Assembly (NCBI GenBank): GCA_025738555.1
Contig: JAOVFP010000008.1
Span: 2,914,001 to 2,978,000 of the forward strand
Direction of reading: 5' to 3'
DNA: 64,000 bases
Source of the DNA: Cyathus striatus
Taxonomy: Eukaryota > Basidiomycota > Agaricomycetes > Agaricales > Nidulariaceae
How positions within the stretch are numbered: the stretch's first letter is position 1; each line of letters starts with the position of its first letter. The notes under the pieces were generated by a model that was given only the letters and a program-made list of their open reading frames with translations, searched no databases and was not told the origin of the DNA. This document shows, one piece after another, positions 1 through 12,345 of the stretch. Both the position numbers and the translations under genes were made by a program.

Positions 1-1227
1 TAAGGGAATGTCGGATTAAACTCCCCCGAATCTTCGGCTCTCGCACGACCTCGCTAATATCTGGAGGTTGTACAGGTCTTTATTGAGAAGATGCTGACAA
101 CCACTTATCTTCCTCCACACCGGCCGTTCTAACTTTAGGACCCTTGATCACTTGACTCATTTCGGCAGTGAATGCGCTTGGAATGCGTGGTCGGCAGTAT
201 GATCTTGCGGTAGTTGTTTAATTTTAGTTCCCTACTAATCCCTGAAGTTTGATAAACATCTTATCAGTAAGTAGAATTTTCGTACATGCGACATATACAG
301 TTTCTGTTTTCCAACCGCATTTACATGGAGAATGCTTCGCCGTTACACAATTCTAAATATAAACACTATACCGTACAATGCTCTTTGATTAGATGAACTT
401 GTACGAAACATATATAATCCGAAAAGGAACACTGTTCGGAAACTTCAATCGGGACCTAATACAGAGAAGAGCATCACTCATAGTTTTGATTCGATGGATG
501 GCTCTGGAACCTCTTTCAATGAGTTCTTCTACTGAAAGCGTTGTAGAGCACATGTAATGATGCAGATCGATTATATATGTTATCGTTTTAAATTCAATTC
601 TTCACTTGAGCTGTTATTGTTCTTCAAACCAGCCGTTGCATGTTTCTTGCTCCCACCAACTTGCACTCTCCGAGAAAATCAACAATACCAGCTGACGCCA
701 TTAAAAGACGTTAGATCTTTGGTCGTGATTATACAGGAGTATTTAGGCCTTTTTTGCACGTTTAACTTGTTACTTGTCAGATCTTCTAATATCAGGAATC
801 AGACTTGGAGATATAGCGATTGGCATGTGAATTGCATCACACACATCATGAAACACTCATCGATCATCGACAGCCCGGCATACATGAACTTCATGCGATG
901 TTAGACTGGTTGATCGGCTTTCACTTTGTTGTTAAATGGAACATATCCAGATGGCCAGAAGCATACACAAGTTCGGAAGACTCAATAGCATGGATTCTGA
1001 TGAATGGCTCGGGCCCCGGGGTCATTATCATATATAGAGCATCTTTATATTTCATTGATAGACCTAAACTTAGTTCATTGTCTTGATTCGGCAATGATGA
1101 GCATATTCATAATTTGCACCATGTGTATTACACTGTCTCTTTATAACGAATGTAATGGTTTGTAAAGAGGAACGGCGACATCTCTCCATCAGTCAGATTT
1201 TCAGCCATCCTATCACACCTTCTGACA
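1..1227. other. Left-edge stretch without a supported gene
   Basis: No recognisable domain in any frame. Two overlapping plus-strand open frames (557-904 and 820-1086) have no motif I know, and the base composition looks like the other intergenic stretches here. The first 200 bases are somewhat less AT-rich and could be the end of a neighbouring gene outside the window, but nothing in them can be named. Confidence 0.5.
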
Positions 1228-2674
1228 ATGAACTCTCTTGAAATGGCTGAGACGATGGTTCTCCTTGAACACATGCGGAATGTAACTGTATGACTCAATA
1301 ATTATTTCAGTTTACGTTCTTCGCTTATTGATATTTAATATTCCAGTATTTGCATAGTGAGTATACTAATAAGTATCAATTACACACATACAAATTACAG
1401 TGTCAAGTGGCAAGCCTTGCTCTCTGGGTACGTTGGACTTTCTTTAAGAGACCGTTCACTATAAATATTACAATAGGTGTTTGAGCATTTCATTACAGCA
1501 AACTTGGAAATAACTTACATCTGGAAGTCACGTTGGAACCTGATAAAAGTATTATACATCTTTGCGAGATATAGTACCTACGTCGATGTCATCTTAAACA
1601 TAATTAGTGAGTAAAATTTCCATTAATCTAGAGCGAATGGGCAAGGAATTTATCACTAAAATCAATACAGTTCAATGCTTCCCTGCAGTGTCGTCAACTT
1701 CATGCAAATCCATATATAGTTTAACAATCTGTTAGTGCTCAGTCTTCAATGTAAGCCACACTAATCACATCATACACTTAGGGTTCATCATGATCGGAGT
1801 TGAGGCTTCTGACTGTGAGTACTAGTTTTCATATCAAATAAAAAACTTACTTTTTCTGAAGTAATCTTAAGCCTTCGTGTTTGGGCCGTTTCGAGGAAGA
1901 CAATGGCTATGAGTATCACATTGGTTACATTAAACATAGGATTCATTGCGATAGTATGGGTTAATGGGGGATTACTTCTTACTACCCTCAAATGTGCGTA
2001 AATGAATTGAAGAAACTGCCATGAAATGTTGACTGATCAAGATATTCGGCTAGTTGACCTACAAGACATCCTTCATGAACCAGGCTGCATTGCAACTGAG
2101 GGAAGGGTCGAGCTTGCCCTGGTAGCCTGGATTGTGCTATTGGCGTATCAAGCAGGTCAATCATTTACCTTCGAGCTGCTTCACTGTAATGCATGGGTAC
2201 TAACGTGGAAGTTATTCAGTGATGTTGATGTTGATGTTGATGTTACCACCTGCTTTTACTGCTTGTAAGTTACTTGAAAGTTGTAGGTTCCTGCAAGCAA
2301 GTTATAACCATTTGAACCTGACAGTCAAGATGGGAGGCAAATTGTACATGACAAACATTGTAGTAAGAGACGGTAGGCAATCTTCTTCTCGGGTTTGATA
2401 ATTATAACTTACGTACTTGCCCAGGAATCATATATTACATATATTTATTCTGTGAGTTGCTTCGGTATATGTAAAACGATGATTGACCCGGAAAAGTAAT
2501 GTCACTGGCAAATATAGTGGCCATGTTGAAGCTCTCTGTAAATTTCAAGTTATTACTTTCCGTGTGTCTTTTGCTGACTTCCTGTTAGCAAGACTACTTT
2601 GCATTGCTGGCAGTGTGAGTTATTTGCACCTAGTTACGAAATGGCGACTAATAACTCGACTCGAATATTATTGA
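1228..2674 (+). CDS. DUF6533-family seven-helix membrane protein (copy A)
   Basis: Multi-exon gene recognised by alignment with the copy at 36595-38032. The start ATG at 1228 opens MNSLEMAETMVLLEHMRN. A later exon gives VASLALW just before a GT donor (about 1432). The next exon (about 1477-1608) reads VFEHFITANLEITYIWKSRW, the DUF6533 signature (helix, acidic loop, IWKS). Further exons give RVWAVSRKTMAMSITLV (about 1860-1990), EPGCIATEGRVELALVAWIV (about 2077-2157), a Met-Leu repeat helix (about 2222-2264), IVVRDG, and IIYYIYIL. DUF6533 proteins are predicted integral membrane proteins of unknown function, common in mushrooms. Intron positions match copy B. The last exon is uncertain; an open frame ending at 2674 was taken. 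The length is near the family norm (about 300-350 residues). I see no clear stop in the core exons, but recent decay cannot be excluded. Confidence 0.62.
2221..2246 (+). repeat. Hexanucleotide microsatellite inside a coding exon
   Basis: About four copies of a six-base unit (GTTGAT) lie in the exon that encodes a late transmembrane helix of the DUF6533 copy A. Read in the frame matching copy B, the repeat gives alternating Met-Leu pairs where copy B has MMLFML, followed by PPA in both. The expansion keeps the frame and lengthens a hydrophobic helix. Confidence 0.7.
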
Positions 2675-2926
2675 CTCCAGACTTACAAGGGTGATTTATG
2701 CCGCTCTTTCTTGTCGTGTTGTGTTACACATACGGGAGAGCAGCCAAAAGCATACTCAAGTTCATACGATCTCTGGCGTATAGTTAACGTTTGTATGACG
2801 ATGATACTGCTAGCAGAAAGTACGACAACTCGGAATATTTATAGTAGATCACATGTAAAATCTCACGTTTCAAGCTCCATGCTTCAAAGATTGTGACCTA
2901 ATGGACACTTATATATCTCGAATTGC

Positions 2927-5281
2927 CTATGTCCAACCAAGAGCCTCTACTTCAGCCCTCCCCGCTTCCTGCATCACAATACCTGGCACCTTCTCCGGCC
3001 GCCGGAGGACGAGCTCATACTCGAACGGTTTAGGTTGGACAACTAAACCCATCGTAAATTCCCCGATGGGCGGGAGAATAGGGTTTCCGATTCTGTCTTT
3101 TTGGGGGACGATATCGAATGCCCATAGCATTCTTTTTGACAGGATTATGAGATGAGGATTATGAGAAAGAGGATAGGGAAGGGGATTGCGTACCGAGAGA
3201 TAAGAATAAAAAGGGATTTGTGGGCAATGTGCATCCCTGGGCATATTCTTCTCCCAAATCCGAAACTTATCGTGTAGTTCACCAGTTTGGGGTCGGATGG
3301 GTCAATAAATCGTTCAGGGCGGAATTGTTCTGGGTCAGGGAACATCTCTTCGTCTCGGGTCATTGCACTGAAAACGATCTTAAACATACATGTATGCACG
3401 TTATTGAATAGATAGCTCACTGGATATTTGCATATACCGTACTCCCTTTGGGAATAAACATCCCTTCGTAGATGTCGTCTTCTATCACGCTGTGTGCTAG
3501 GCCAGTAGGAATAACCGGTTGCCATCTACAAACATATGAATTCTAACATTTAGAGGCAAATGAGTTTAGAAGAACGTACCTCAATGTCTCCTTAATCAGC
3601 GCCTGTAAATAGGGTAACGACTTTTCGCAGTCAAACCCAGGCATACGATCGTCTTCGACTACAGAATCCAGCTCTTCTTGTGCTTTCTTCATCGTTTCCG
3701 GGAAATGTAACATCGCCACTATCGAATTCCATCAACAGAAAACTTTGGAACAACTATGACCACTTACGCAGGAATACCTGGAAAGCAGAAATCGTCTACC
3801 CACAATATATCAGTTGCCATTCACCTCTAAGAATCTACCACACTTACCGTTCCAACGCCAGCCTGAGAAGGAGCAGATAAAGCATACGCCGCTTCGACAT
3901 CGCTCAGTCCGAAATCGGATTGCTTGTCCAATGCGCGAGTTGCTGTACATGCATGTACTGTTCCATCCTTCTTCTTTTGTTTTACTGTGTTCATTAGGTC
4001 GAGGTAGAATCTTGTGTCTTCAGCTTTTCGGCGTTCGGGTTCCCAGCGGAACCATTGGAGGGGACGCTGGTGGTGAGATGAGCAATAGCACGTGTGATAG
4101 TGGGTGTGTTTGTACCGGTAGGTAAAGTAATATAGGCCACTGATTAAAAATCAGTGAATGATGACGCCGTGTTATCAATGCAACCTTACAGCCTCAACAA
4201 GAAACTTTCCGGGAACTCTGGTATCAGCTCTGTCAACTAAGAACGATTACGACGAAAGAAGTACTGACTGAGAACTAATGTAGGGAAGTAACCACGTCAG
4301 ACTCAAATATGAGAATAGCATCAATTAACACATTACCTTATAATGTCTCAAATCAAACGTATGAGTGCCATGAGCATGTTAGACGTGTATAAAACTCACA
4401 ATGTTCAATTTTCTGGTTCATCTGAATGATTTTGTCTTCCAGCGTGTCAATTCTACGACCATAAGACACGCAGAACACGATTGAAATCATGAATCTGTCG
4501 CAAGTCTAAGCACGATTCGTAGCAAGTTGGCATAGGTACTACTCACCTCCTGACTTGTGAAGTATACTCGGATGTGTTCTTACAGCTTAACAGCTCTTTG
4601 AGTAGTATTCGGGACTCGATGTCTTGGAGCGCCCGATAAGTGTTTGAAGCTTCGATACTCATTCCTGCATGCATTAACTTACAATAGAATAAGTAGTACA
4701 TAAGAAACTAAAACAGATGAGAGTGACTTACAGAACGCCAGTTCCTCCATCTCTGGCCGTATGGCATCCCGATTCCTCTCATTCCACCGGAGTATATTTC
4801 ATTCCTTCGTTATATGAGTTAGCATCGACAATTCTTGAAGACTATAGCCGCTTGTTTCACCCAATGATATTACGAGGCCGACTGGAATATATGCTACCAC
4901 GCTTCTCAAGAAGGTCTATCGCTACTTTCACGCTGTTGAGTACTGTGACAAGGAAGCGTGTATACTCCGGGATCAGGTGAATTTCGAAGACAGCCGAACA
5001 AGAACTAACCAATCGCCGGTGTTTGTCCCAGGTAGACGCATATGATATTCCCTGAAGTAACCATTGGGAGTAAGAAAAAGGAAATGCACTCATCACGCAC
5101 CATAAGTTTCTCTCCAAGCAGTGAACGTCTTCCATGGCTGGATTCGGGGTATATCTTTCCTATTATCCCCCAAGATGCTCCTGGGTGGGCCGGGTGGAAG
5201 ATTCTTGGGCTTCTTTAAGCTGTTTCGAAGGAATATGAAGAAGAGTGAAGCGGCGGCCCATAATACGGGACCTGCTGACAT
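2927..5281 (-). CDS. Cytochrome P450 monooxygenase, tandem copy 1
   Basis: Membrane-bound haem-thiolate oxygenase of the large fungal P450 superfamily. The start codon at 5281 opens a hydrophobic anchor (MSAGPVLWAAASLFFIFLRN) and a hinge PPGPPRSILG. Later exons give YSSRPRNIIG, YSGGMRGIGMPYGQRWRNWR, an I-helix-like AGVGT near 3850, the K-helix ETLR (near 3585), PERF (near 3320), the haem loop FGFGRRICPGMHIA (near 3245-3290; the Cys is the iron ligand), and a C-terminus ending EALGWT. About a dozen short introns; I estimate about 510-530 residues, normal for the family. All exons joined without a frame break where I checked. The closest class I recall is the O-methylsterigmatocystin oxidoreductase-like (CYP64/CYP5037-type) P450s common in Agaricomycetes, but substrate cannot be told. 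It lies 578 bases downstream of its paralogue on the same strand. Confidence 0.88.
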
Positions 5282-5859
5282 GGTAGTAAAGACACGAGGG
5301 GGCGTGTAACGAGTAGGCCTGAGAGTAGTGATGGTTCCCTTATTAATAAGAGAAGGGCTATGATTAGGGTGGACTTCGTGATGGCTGGGGTTGAACGTTA
5401 TTGAACGTAAGTATGCAACCCTATTCGTTCAACACTGTACGCCGGCCGAAGGCAGATTCAAGCTGGAACATTCTCTCGTTTCATAGGGTCAATCGTTAAC
5501 GGATTCGGAATCGCCTTTGTGATATCGAATGGGCTATTAGTATAAAAGCGATGGTAGTAACGAGAGGCAGGGCCTGCTTGGATCATTGATGGTGGAAGTT
5601 GGGTGGACTCGGACGACGGAGTTACTAAATATACATATTGCGGGCCGGTCACTGCTACTAATGCGTCACGGCGTTACTAACGTGAAAGCTGCAAGCGCTC
5701 ATAAATGCTAGGTGAGCATCACTACACTATGTTACACAGATTTGCTGATTATATTTGTAGACCTTCATAATTCCAAGATTTAAGCTTTTAAGACTTATAG
5801 CCGTCACAAAGCCATTCTGTACATTACTTAGATGCCAGATCTAAGAACTAACCTATCTG
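5282..5859. other. Spacer between the two P450 genes
   Basis: It holds the presumed promoter of the P450 ending at 2927 and the terminator of the one starting at 8279. A minus-strand 64-residue open frame (5458-5652) has no known motif. No repeat or element boundary seen. Confidence 0.5.
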
Positions 5860-8279
5860 TCACATCCAACCGAGAGCTTCATCCTCAGCCCGCTCAGCTT
5901 CTTGAAGAATGAGTGGCACACGCTCGGATCTTCGAACGACAAGCTCGTATTTGAAAGGTTTTGGCTCGCTAACCAAGCCAGTAGTGAACTGATCAGTAGG
6001 GGGCACCACCGGGTGTCCTTTATTATCCTTGACTGGCAAGACATCAAATGCCCATAAAATTCTATCCGACAAAATGAGACATGAGTATTATTATAGGTAG
6101 CCCATCACATGCCTTGTAATGAGAATAAAAAGTGACTGATGTGCAATATGCATTCCAGGACAAATACGACGCCCAAACCCGAAACTGATTGTGTAGTTTA
6201 CAAGCTTTGGGTCGTCTGTATTGATAAAACGTTCAGGACGGAAAACGTCAGGTTCTGGGAACATCTATACAAGTCCTAACGTCAGTCATGTATATCATTA
6301 CTGTACAGTGCACGCACCTCCTCATCTTGAGTCATTGCACTAGGATAGGACGTAAATACATAAGAAAGCCTAGTGGATTGTAGGAACTTACTAGATATTT
6401 GCGTAGACTGTGCTACCTTTTGGAATAAACATTCCTTTGTAAGCATCGTTTTCTGTCACGCTGTGTGGGACTCCAAAGGGGGCGATTGTGCGCCATCTTC
6501 AGTTTTCTTTTTGTCAAGTATCTATTATTATTATCAACCACCGGAGATATATCGTACCTGAATGTCTCTTTAAGCAAAGCCCATGTGTAAGGTAACGTTA
6601 TTTGATCCTCAAATCCAGGAATGCGATTACTATCGATAATAGCGTCAATCTCCGCTTGCGCTTTCTTCATAGTTTCGGGGAAATTCAACATAGCGACTGT
6701 GATAAGGCTGTCACAAAACTAGTCTTCGAAACGATAAAACTACGCTCTTACGCAGAAATACTCGAAAGGCGGCAAGAGTCTAATCACATTCAGTTTAAGT
6801 ATGAGAAAATATAATTGGTACTTACCGTACCAACACCAGCCTGCGAGGGAGAAGTTAATGCATAAGCTGTTTCGACATCGTTCAAGCCAAAGTCTGTTTG
6901 TTTATCTAATGCCCGTGTAGCTGTACAAGGATGTGCCGTTCCATTATATATCTTCTCTTTCACGGTTTTCATGAGCTCTAGATAAAACTTTGTGTCCTCG
7001 GCCTTCCTACGCTCTGGTTCCCACCGGAACCACTGCAGAGAATGCTGAATGTGCAATTAGTAACAAAAATTAACAGTTAAAACTGGCTCATACGGGAAGA
7101 TAAAGAAGTATAGGCCACTGTCGTAGCAGAATTTTTTAGTCCAATGAAGGTTTTACAGAAATGTGTGCACTCCACCGATTCGACCAGGAACTGTCCTGGA
7201 AGTCTATGTGTGGCAGTTAGTAAATAATAGCCACGATGGACATGTTCACTGACTGGATGCTGTCAGTAAAGGGTGGATATTTTGTCAGTAAGTTAATATG
7301 AGAGCTATACAGTATACATATACCTTATGAAATCTACGAGTAAATAGTGAGGTGATGGTATAAACGCTTCAAAGAGAAACAAACAAACATTGCTCTACAT
7401 TCTGTGTTTTTCTAATGACTTCATCTTCCAGCGTGCTAATCCTACTTCCATAGGATACACAAAATACAATGGAAGCCACATATCTATATATATAGGTGAG
7501 CTGCTGCCACCATGATAATGAAATTTCTTAGGCATTTACCTTCGGATGCTGTTATAATATTCTGTAGAATCTTTGCACCCTAATATCTCCCTAAGCAAAA
7601 TCCGGGATTCTATATCCTGTAGTGTCTTGTACGTATTTGAGGCTTCGATACTCATCCCTGCATGCATTAACTTACGAACAAATGATCATCAAAGATACTG
7701 AACAAAGTTGGGACATAACGTACAGATCGCCAGTTTCTCCATCTTTGACCATATTGCATCCCTACTCCTCTCATTCCTCCTGAGTATATCTCGCTCCTAA
7801 ATGTTGTTAATATAACGCCAGGCCTCATATTATCTGGCTGTTGTTACCCAATAGTGTTACGAGGCCGACTGGAGTAAATGCTACCACGCTTTTCAAGGAG
7901 ATCTGTGGCTGTTTTCACACTATTGAGTACTAAAAAGATCACAAATGATTGTTTGACTGATTGGTCTTAAAATATGATCGTGATATAATTACCAATGGAG
8001 GGCGTCCGTCCCAGATAAAAACAGATAGTGTCTCCTGTGAACAAAATCCCACAACTCGGTTGTCAGAAATTGAGATTAAACAAAATTGAAAAACGCACCG
8101 TAAGCCATTTTCCATGACGCGAAAGTCTTCCATGGTTGCAGTCGTGGTACATCGTTCTTGTTGTCACCTAAAATACTCCTAGGAGGGCCTGGTGGGAGAT
8201 TTGTGGGCTTTCTCAATGTATTTCTTAAGAATAAGAAGATTATTGCTATAGCGATCAGTACGAGGGGAGAAATTGGCAT
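5860..8279 (-). CDS. Cytochrome P450 monooxygenase, tandem copy 2
   Basis: Paralogue of the P450 at 2927-5281 with the same exon plan. The start at 8279 opens the anchor MPISPLVLIAIAIIFLFLRN followed by PPGPPRSILG. Further exons give YLGRTPSIVLNSVK, YSSRPRNTIG, RWRNWRS, LQWFRWEPERR, QAGVGT (I helix), LLKETFR (ExxR helix, near 6560), PFGVPHSVTENDAYKGMF, and the haem loop GFGRRICPGMHIA (near 6140-6180), and the protein ends DEALGWM at 5860. At each checked splice site the codon phase joins correctly, including the phase-2 introns before W-R-T and before A-M-T-Q, so it looks intact. The pair most likely arose by tandem duplication. The substrate is unknown. Its neighbour upstream (9269-11216) is an unrelated membrane protein. 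Confidence 0.88.
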
Positions 8280-9268
8280 GTTAGTGTCACTGATCTAACA
8301 GGGAACCATCACGACTCAGAAGCAGCAAAGAACCGGCTTTTAAGACAATTCATTGAGGTCGGCTCAGATCACATGCACATGTGGATGATTTTTGTGATGG
8401 TCACCGTCTGGGCTAATCTCGCTTCGCCTCTCCCGGTCCGTCTATATCTGGAATAGACCATGTGAAATCGTTGGTGGGGATTCGAAGATTTGATAAGTCT
8501 CCCAATTAGGCTGTGTCCTTAATTAGACACAGCCCAATTGGGAGAGGATGGCAAAGCGAGATTAAGTACTACACTACATACGCACTGTACTGTAAGTGTG
8601 ACCTGTCGGTGGAAGTGTTTTACAGTAGGTGGTGCAGATGAAAGTTGAAACGTCGACAAGAGACCTGATGAGCTGCTCGGGCCTCAGAGGGACGTACTGG
8701 TACTACTTAGGATGATTCCGGCGATTCCTTGGTGCGACATTTGTTAAAGCACTAAGTACATTCTTCTGGTTAAAAATGTAGACAACGTTGAAACCAGTTT
8801 GATTGCAGGCTTGCAACCATGGAGAATAAGATAGGTAGTCTCAGCTGCGTTACGTAAGTGTATAAATGTCCTGGTGGCTAGGAAACTAACTTAAAGTATG
8901 TACTATATATGTATGTAGGCTGGGGCGGGGATGTGTGGAAAGTTACTCTATTCTTACCTTACTGTAGAGGTAGCATAGGATTCACTATATTCTATAGGTG
9001 TCTACGACTTTGAAGCGTCAAGGACTACTGGTCTTCATAATTATGAAGCAACATGCTTCTATTATTACTCGGCGTTTGATTTTTAAGCCGCTTTTGATAT
9101 TATCGACGTTGTACTCAGTATACCCCGTGTTATTCGACTGCTAATCGGTACTTAATTAGACAACCCACAAAATAGATTCATATTAGCTATGTCAACTACT
9201 ATGGCAGTTCCGACTCTGTGGTGGCCGTATTAACTATATCTGTGCAATTATCTAGTTCTGGTGGGTGG
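8280..9268. other. Intergenic stretch with a foldback
   Basis: Between the P450 start and the end of the DUF6534 gene. Apart from the foldback at 8413-8565 there is no gene or repeat I can support. The 130 bases next to 8279 are the likely P450 promoter. Confidence 0.5.
8413..8565. repeat. Two-tier foldback (MITE-like)
   Basis: The inner arms 8498-8517 and 8526-8545 pair over 20 bases with one mismatch around an 8-base loop. The outer arms (TAATCTCGCTTCGCC at 8414-8428; its complement at 8550-8564 with one mismatch) extend the fold to 153 bp. No target duplication was recognised. It could be a small non-autonomous transposon or a strong secondary structure upstream of the P450. Confidence 0.6.
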
Positions 9269-11216
9269 CTATGTACAGGATTCTCCTTTGAAACAGTTAG
9301 TCACTTTTAGAGAGTTATATAATTGAGAAGGCACCTGATCCAGATCAAAAGTGGATGTTGTCTGTCCGCGCATCATAGTCTCCAATGGAATTGTTTCGTT
9401 TGCTATTTCGCGGAAGCGCTCTCGGTGATTCAATCTGTATCAACTTCAGTAACTGTAGAGAAATATGTAGCCAAAGGAAACTGACAACGCTAGCATGGTA
9501 TTTGCATATACTGACTGTATGATAAGCTAATTTTGAGAGATAATGTAATATACATACTTCTTCCACGAAGAAAATAAACGCCAACAGATAAAGTGGTGTT
9601 TGATAATACTGTAGACTGTTTTCATGTTTAGTGAAGGAACTCGCAAGAATAGGACAAGATCGAGTACCGTAACAATAAAAGCAACAGCAGAACACCTGAA
9701 AGACATTATTAACATCGTATAGAATGAAAGAGAATGACCACTAACCACATGAGGAAGCCACTTGCTACTGTCCATACTATAAGTGCTCGAATTAATCGCA
9801 ACGTATTCGAGCTGTTTACAGACTTAGAATTTGAATATTTAATTTGAATTGGTGCTTACAACTGCGATGCCTGAAAACGTCGCTTATAGAGTTGCCAACA
9901 CATCGTTCCAACTATAATCCCGTCCGAGATAATGCAAAACACATATGTAGCATATAACCAAGGCTAAATAATGTGTCATAAATCAGTATGGTTGAGATGC
10001 AGTACTTTTAATCCACATACAATGTTTTTTAACATGGGTGGGTAGCATCTAAACTTCATCCTAATAAAATTATCATTAGGTTATAAAAGCACAGAGAAGG
10101 TCACAAACGTGCATGCCAACCATGTAAGCTCCATGGCGAAGGTAAGTAGACGTATCTTTGCCAACGACTCCATTCACGCTCACCAAAGTTAAACCCTGAA
10201 GGAGGAGGTACTAGAAGTAAGGCATAGTCATATTTCACAACGTCGAAAGTTACGCACCCCAACCAACTAGAAATGGTATGAACTGGGTAATGATTACTTT
10301 ATCATTAAATACATTAATATGGAAAAGTATATAGGACTCTCTTACCGCGAGCAGAATAAGTTTCTTTTTGGATATTACTAGGAAACGGTGATAACGACTC
10401 GTTTTTAATCCAGTCAGCGAGATAAACTTACACTGAAACATACGCCACTGAAAGTAGCTATATAATATCGGTCAGTTCATTGTACTATATTTTGAAGGAT
10501 ATAACATACCATTCTACTAGCAAGCAAGTCAACTCCTATTCATGAGGAAACTGGTAGTCAGACTTGTGAATGCATCGCATAAAAATCACGCACCGTTGGA
10601 TAACCTTGAACCTTTTAAAACGCAAGATGGTTGTTGATTCAGGTAAAATAGCAAGTTAGCCAACGAAGCCTTACCAATACTGACCTGCGTGTGGCAAGAT
10701 CAGGTAGAGGAAACAAGATCTAGAGACACTGAGAAGCGTACCAATCATTGCATAATATAAACCATGTTCGATCCACTGAGTCAAACCCACGTCGTATAAT
10801 GTAGTGCCACATAGTCGGAACAATTAGGCATATATTGGCTGTTTCCGACTGTTTCATTATATTTTTGTAAAATCCAACTGTTACGATTATGGTAAATGAC
10901 ATACCAGTGTTATTACCCCTACCTGAGTACGAATGGAAATTTTGGCAGTATTAGGAGAACATAGTTTGAAACTTACCAAACTTTTCATCCATATCTGGTC
11001 ACTAGAGCGCAAAGAGAAGTAAGACGAGACTTGGCAGCAAGTTATTCCATACAAACTAAGAGCATCATCCAGAGAAGTCAGCTGAGTCTGTGTGCAATAT
11101 CTGGATTCTGAGACTACTACTTACAAGAAAGATAAAGCACTTCCAATAAAAATTGATCCGAAATTAATGTGAACATTTAAGTTCATATTTGAGAGCAGGC
11201 TCGAGTCTGGGTCCAT
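9269..11216 (-). CDS. DUF6534-family seven-helix membrane protein
   Basis: The start ATG at 11216 opens MDPDSSLLSNMNLNVHINFG followed by SIFIGSALSF; the next exon reads LYGITCCQVSSYFSLRSSDQ IWMKSL, the usual first loop of DUF6534 proteins (LYG-x-x-x-x-Q). Later exons give ETANICLIVPTMWHYIIRR, VISKKKLILLAV, YDYALLLVPPPSGFNFG, WLYATYVFCIISDGIIVGTM, SNTLRLIRALIVWTVASGF, VYANTMLALLNHRERFREIA (the family's Y-A-N-S-x-L-A-x-L-N-x-R motif) and a Thr/Ser-rich tail ending near 9269. About ten introns; one near 9630 would be only about 32 bases, so that joint is doubtful. Function unknown; the family is abundant in mushrooms and predicted to lie in a membrane. Estimated 330-360 residues. Confidence 0.6.
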
Positions 11217-12255
11217 GTTGCTCGAGTTTCAGTGTACACTGACTGATAGTTGAGGTGATGTGAATGGCACTGAATATTTTCAACAACCAAACACCTCAAC
11301 TCTTCAGGTACTTAAGTGGAGTGGTGAAACACATTGAGAAATGGTGCGTTAACCGGTGATGTAGTTCTTTCTTATCTTTGCGCCACTGGTGTCAAGTCGT
11401 CTGTCAACTCTAGGTCAAACCATTCGATAAAAACCCTTTTTTTAGCATAAAATCAGGAACGACTCGGTTGGGTTACAACATTTTGCTCCTTTGATTTGAG
11501 GTACATAACCACAACCGACCCAAGCCCCGGATAGTACCAAAAGTACTGATTATTCTAACAACTAGCGTGTTTCCTGGATAATTAAGTTCTCTTTACAGCT
11601 CCCTGGTGGTGCCGATGTTGGATATATGTGCTTCAACTGCATCTAACTTAGTAGTTCCCTATCGAGAAATAAATCCTTAGTATTCACTTACTATAGTGTT
11701 ACTGACCCTGAATTGCCATATTACGAAGTCTGAAACATAACCGATATTTGCCTAGGCAACGTACATATCAACTGAGATAAGTAGATTATATCTATGTAAG
11801 TATTCTTAACTTTGATATTACTTATGTAGATACAGGTAATTATATTCTTATCTCTCTCCATTGGAGTAATGATAAACTTTGAATAATGACGGGTATTTAA
11901 TTTTCGACACCTTAAGCGTTGCGTCCCTGTGGGATTTTCACTGCCCACCGCTCAGGTTTACGAGTCATTCAGAACAAGAAAGAAAAGCAGCGGTCTAATT
12001 CGACAGCGACACAAGTTCGTACGTATAACCAAACCTCTATCTACTTACAAAAAGTGTATAATAATTGCCATTTAAGGACTGTTAAGAACTGCAAGAAGAC
12101 CTCAATATTACTTAAGCTTGCTCCAATTGAGAAACTGCTTTTCGGCACACACACACGTGCATGTTCGCAGTCACATGTTTTTAATACCTTGCTCACTCGC
12201 TCACTCGGAGTCGCTCAGGGTCCCCGCCCTCACTCGTTTGCTCTTAGTGAGTCTC

Positions 12256-12345
12256 CCAGGGGGGCGCCTTCCGAGCAATCCGTGAAAGTAACCTATCCCA
12301 TCACCCCGTGGGAAGTGGCTGTGGCCGCGCGTGAAAATGGTCTGT
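12256..12345 (+). repeat. Conserved block, left copy of an inverted pair
   Basis: About 90 bases matching, in reverse complement, 13403-13491 at close to 90% identity by eye. Translated in one frame both copies give RGAPSEQSVK-x-TYPITPW and EVAV-x-AR, so the shared block keeps an open frame in both. It may be a gene fragment carried by a repeat or a transposon end. Confidence 0.6.

Noticed and set aside
3220..3411. Plus-strand open frames across the P450 genes (also 4717-4980 and 5121-5309)
   Set aside because: Shadows of the minus-strand P450 exons.
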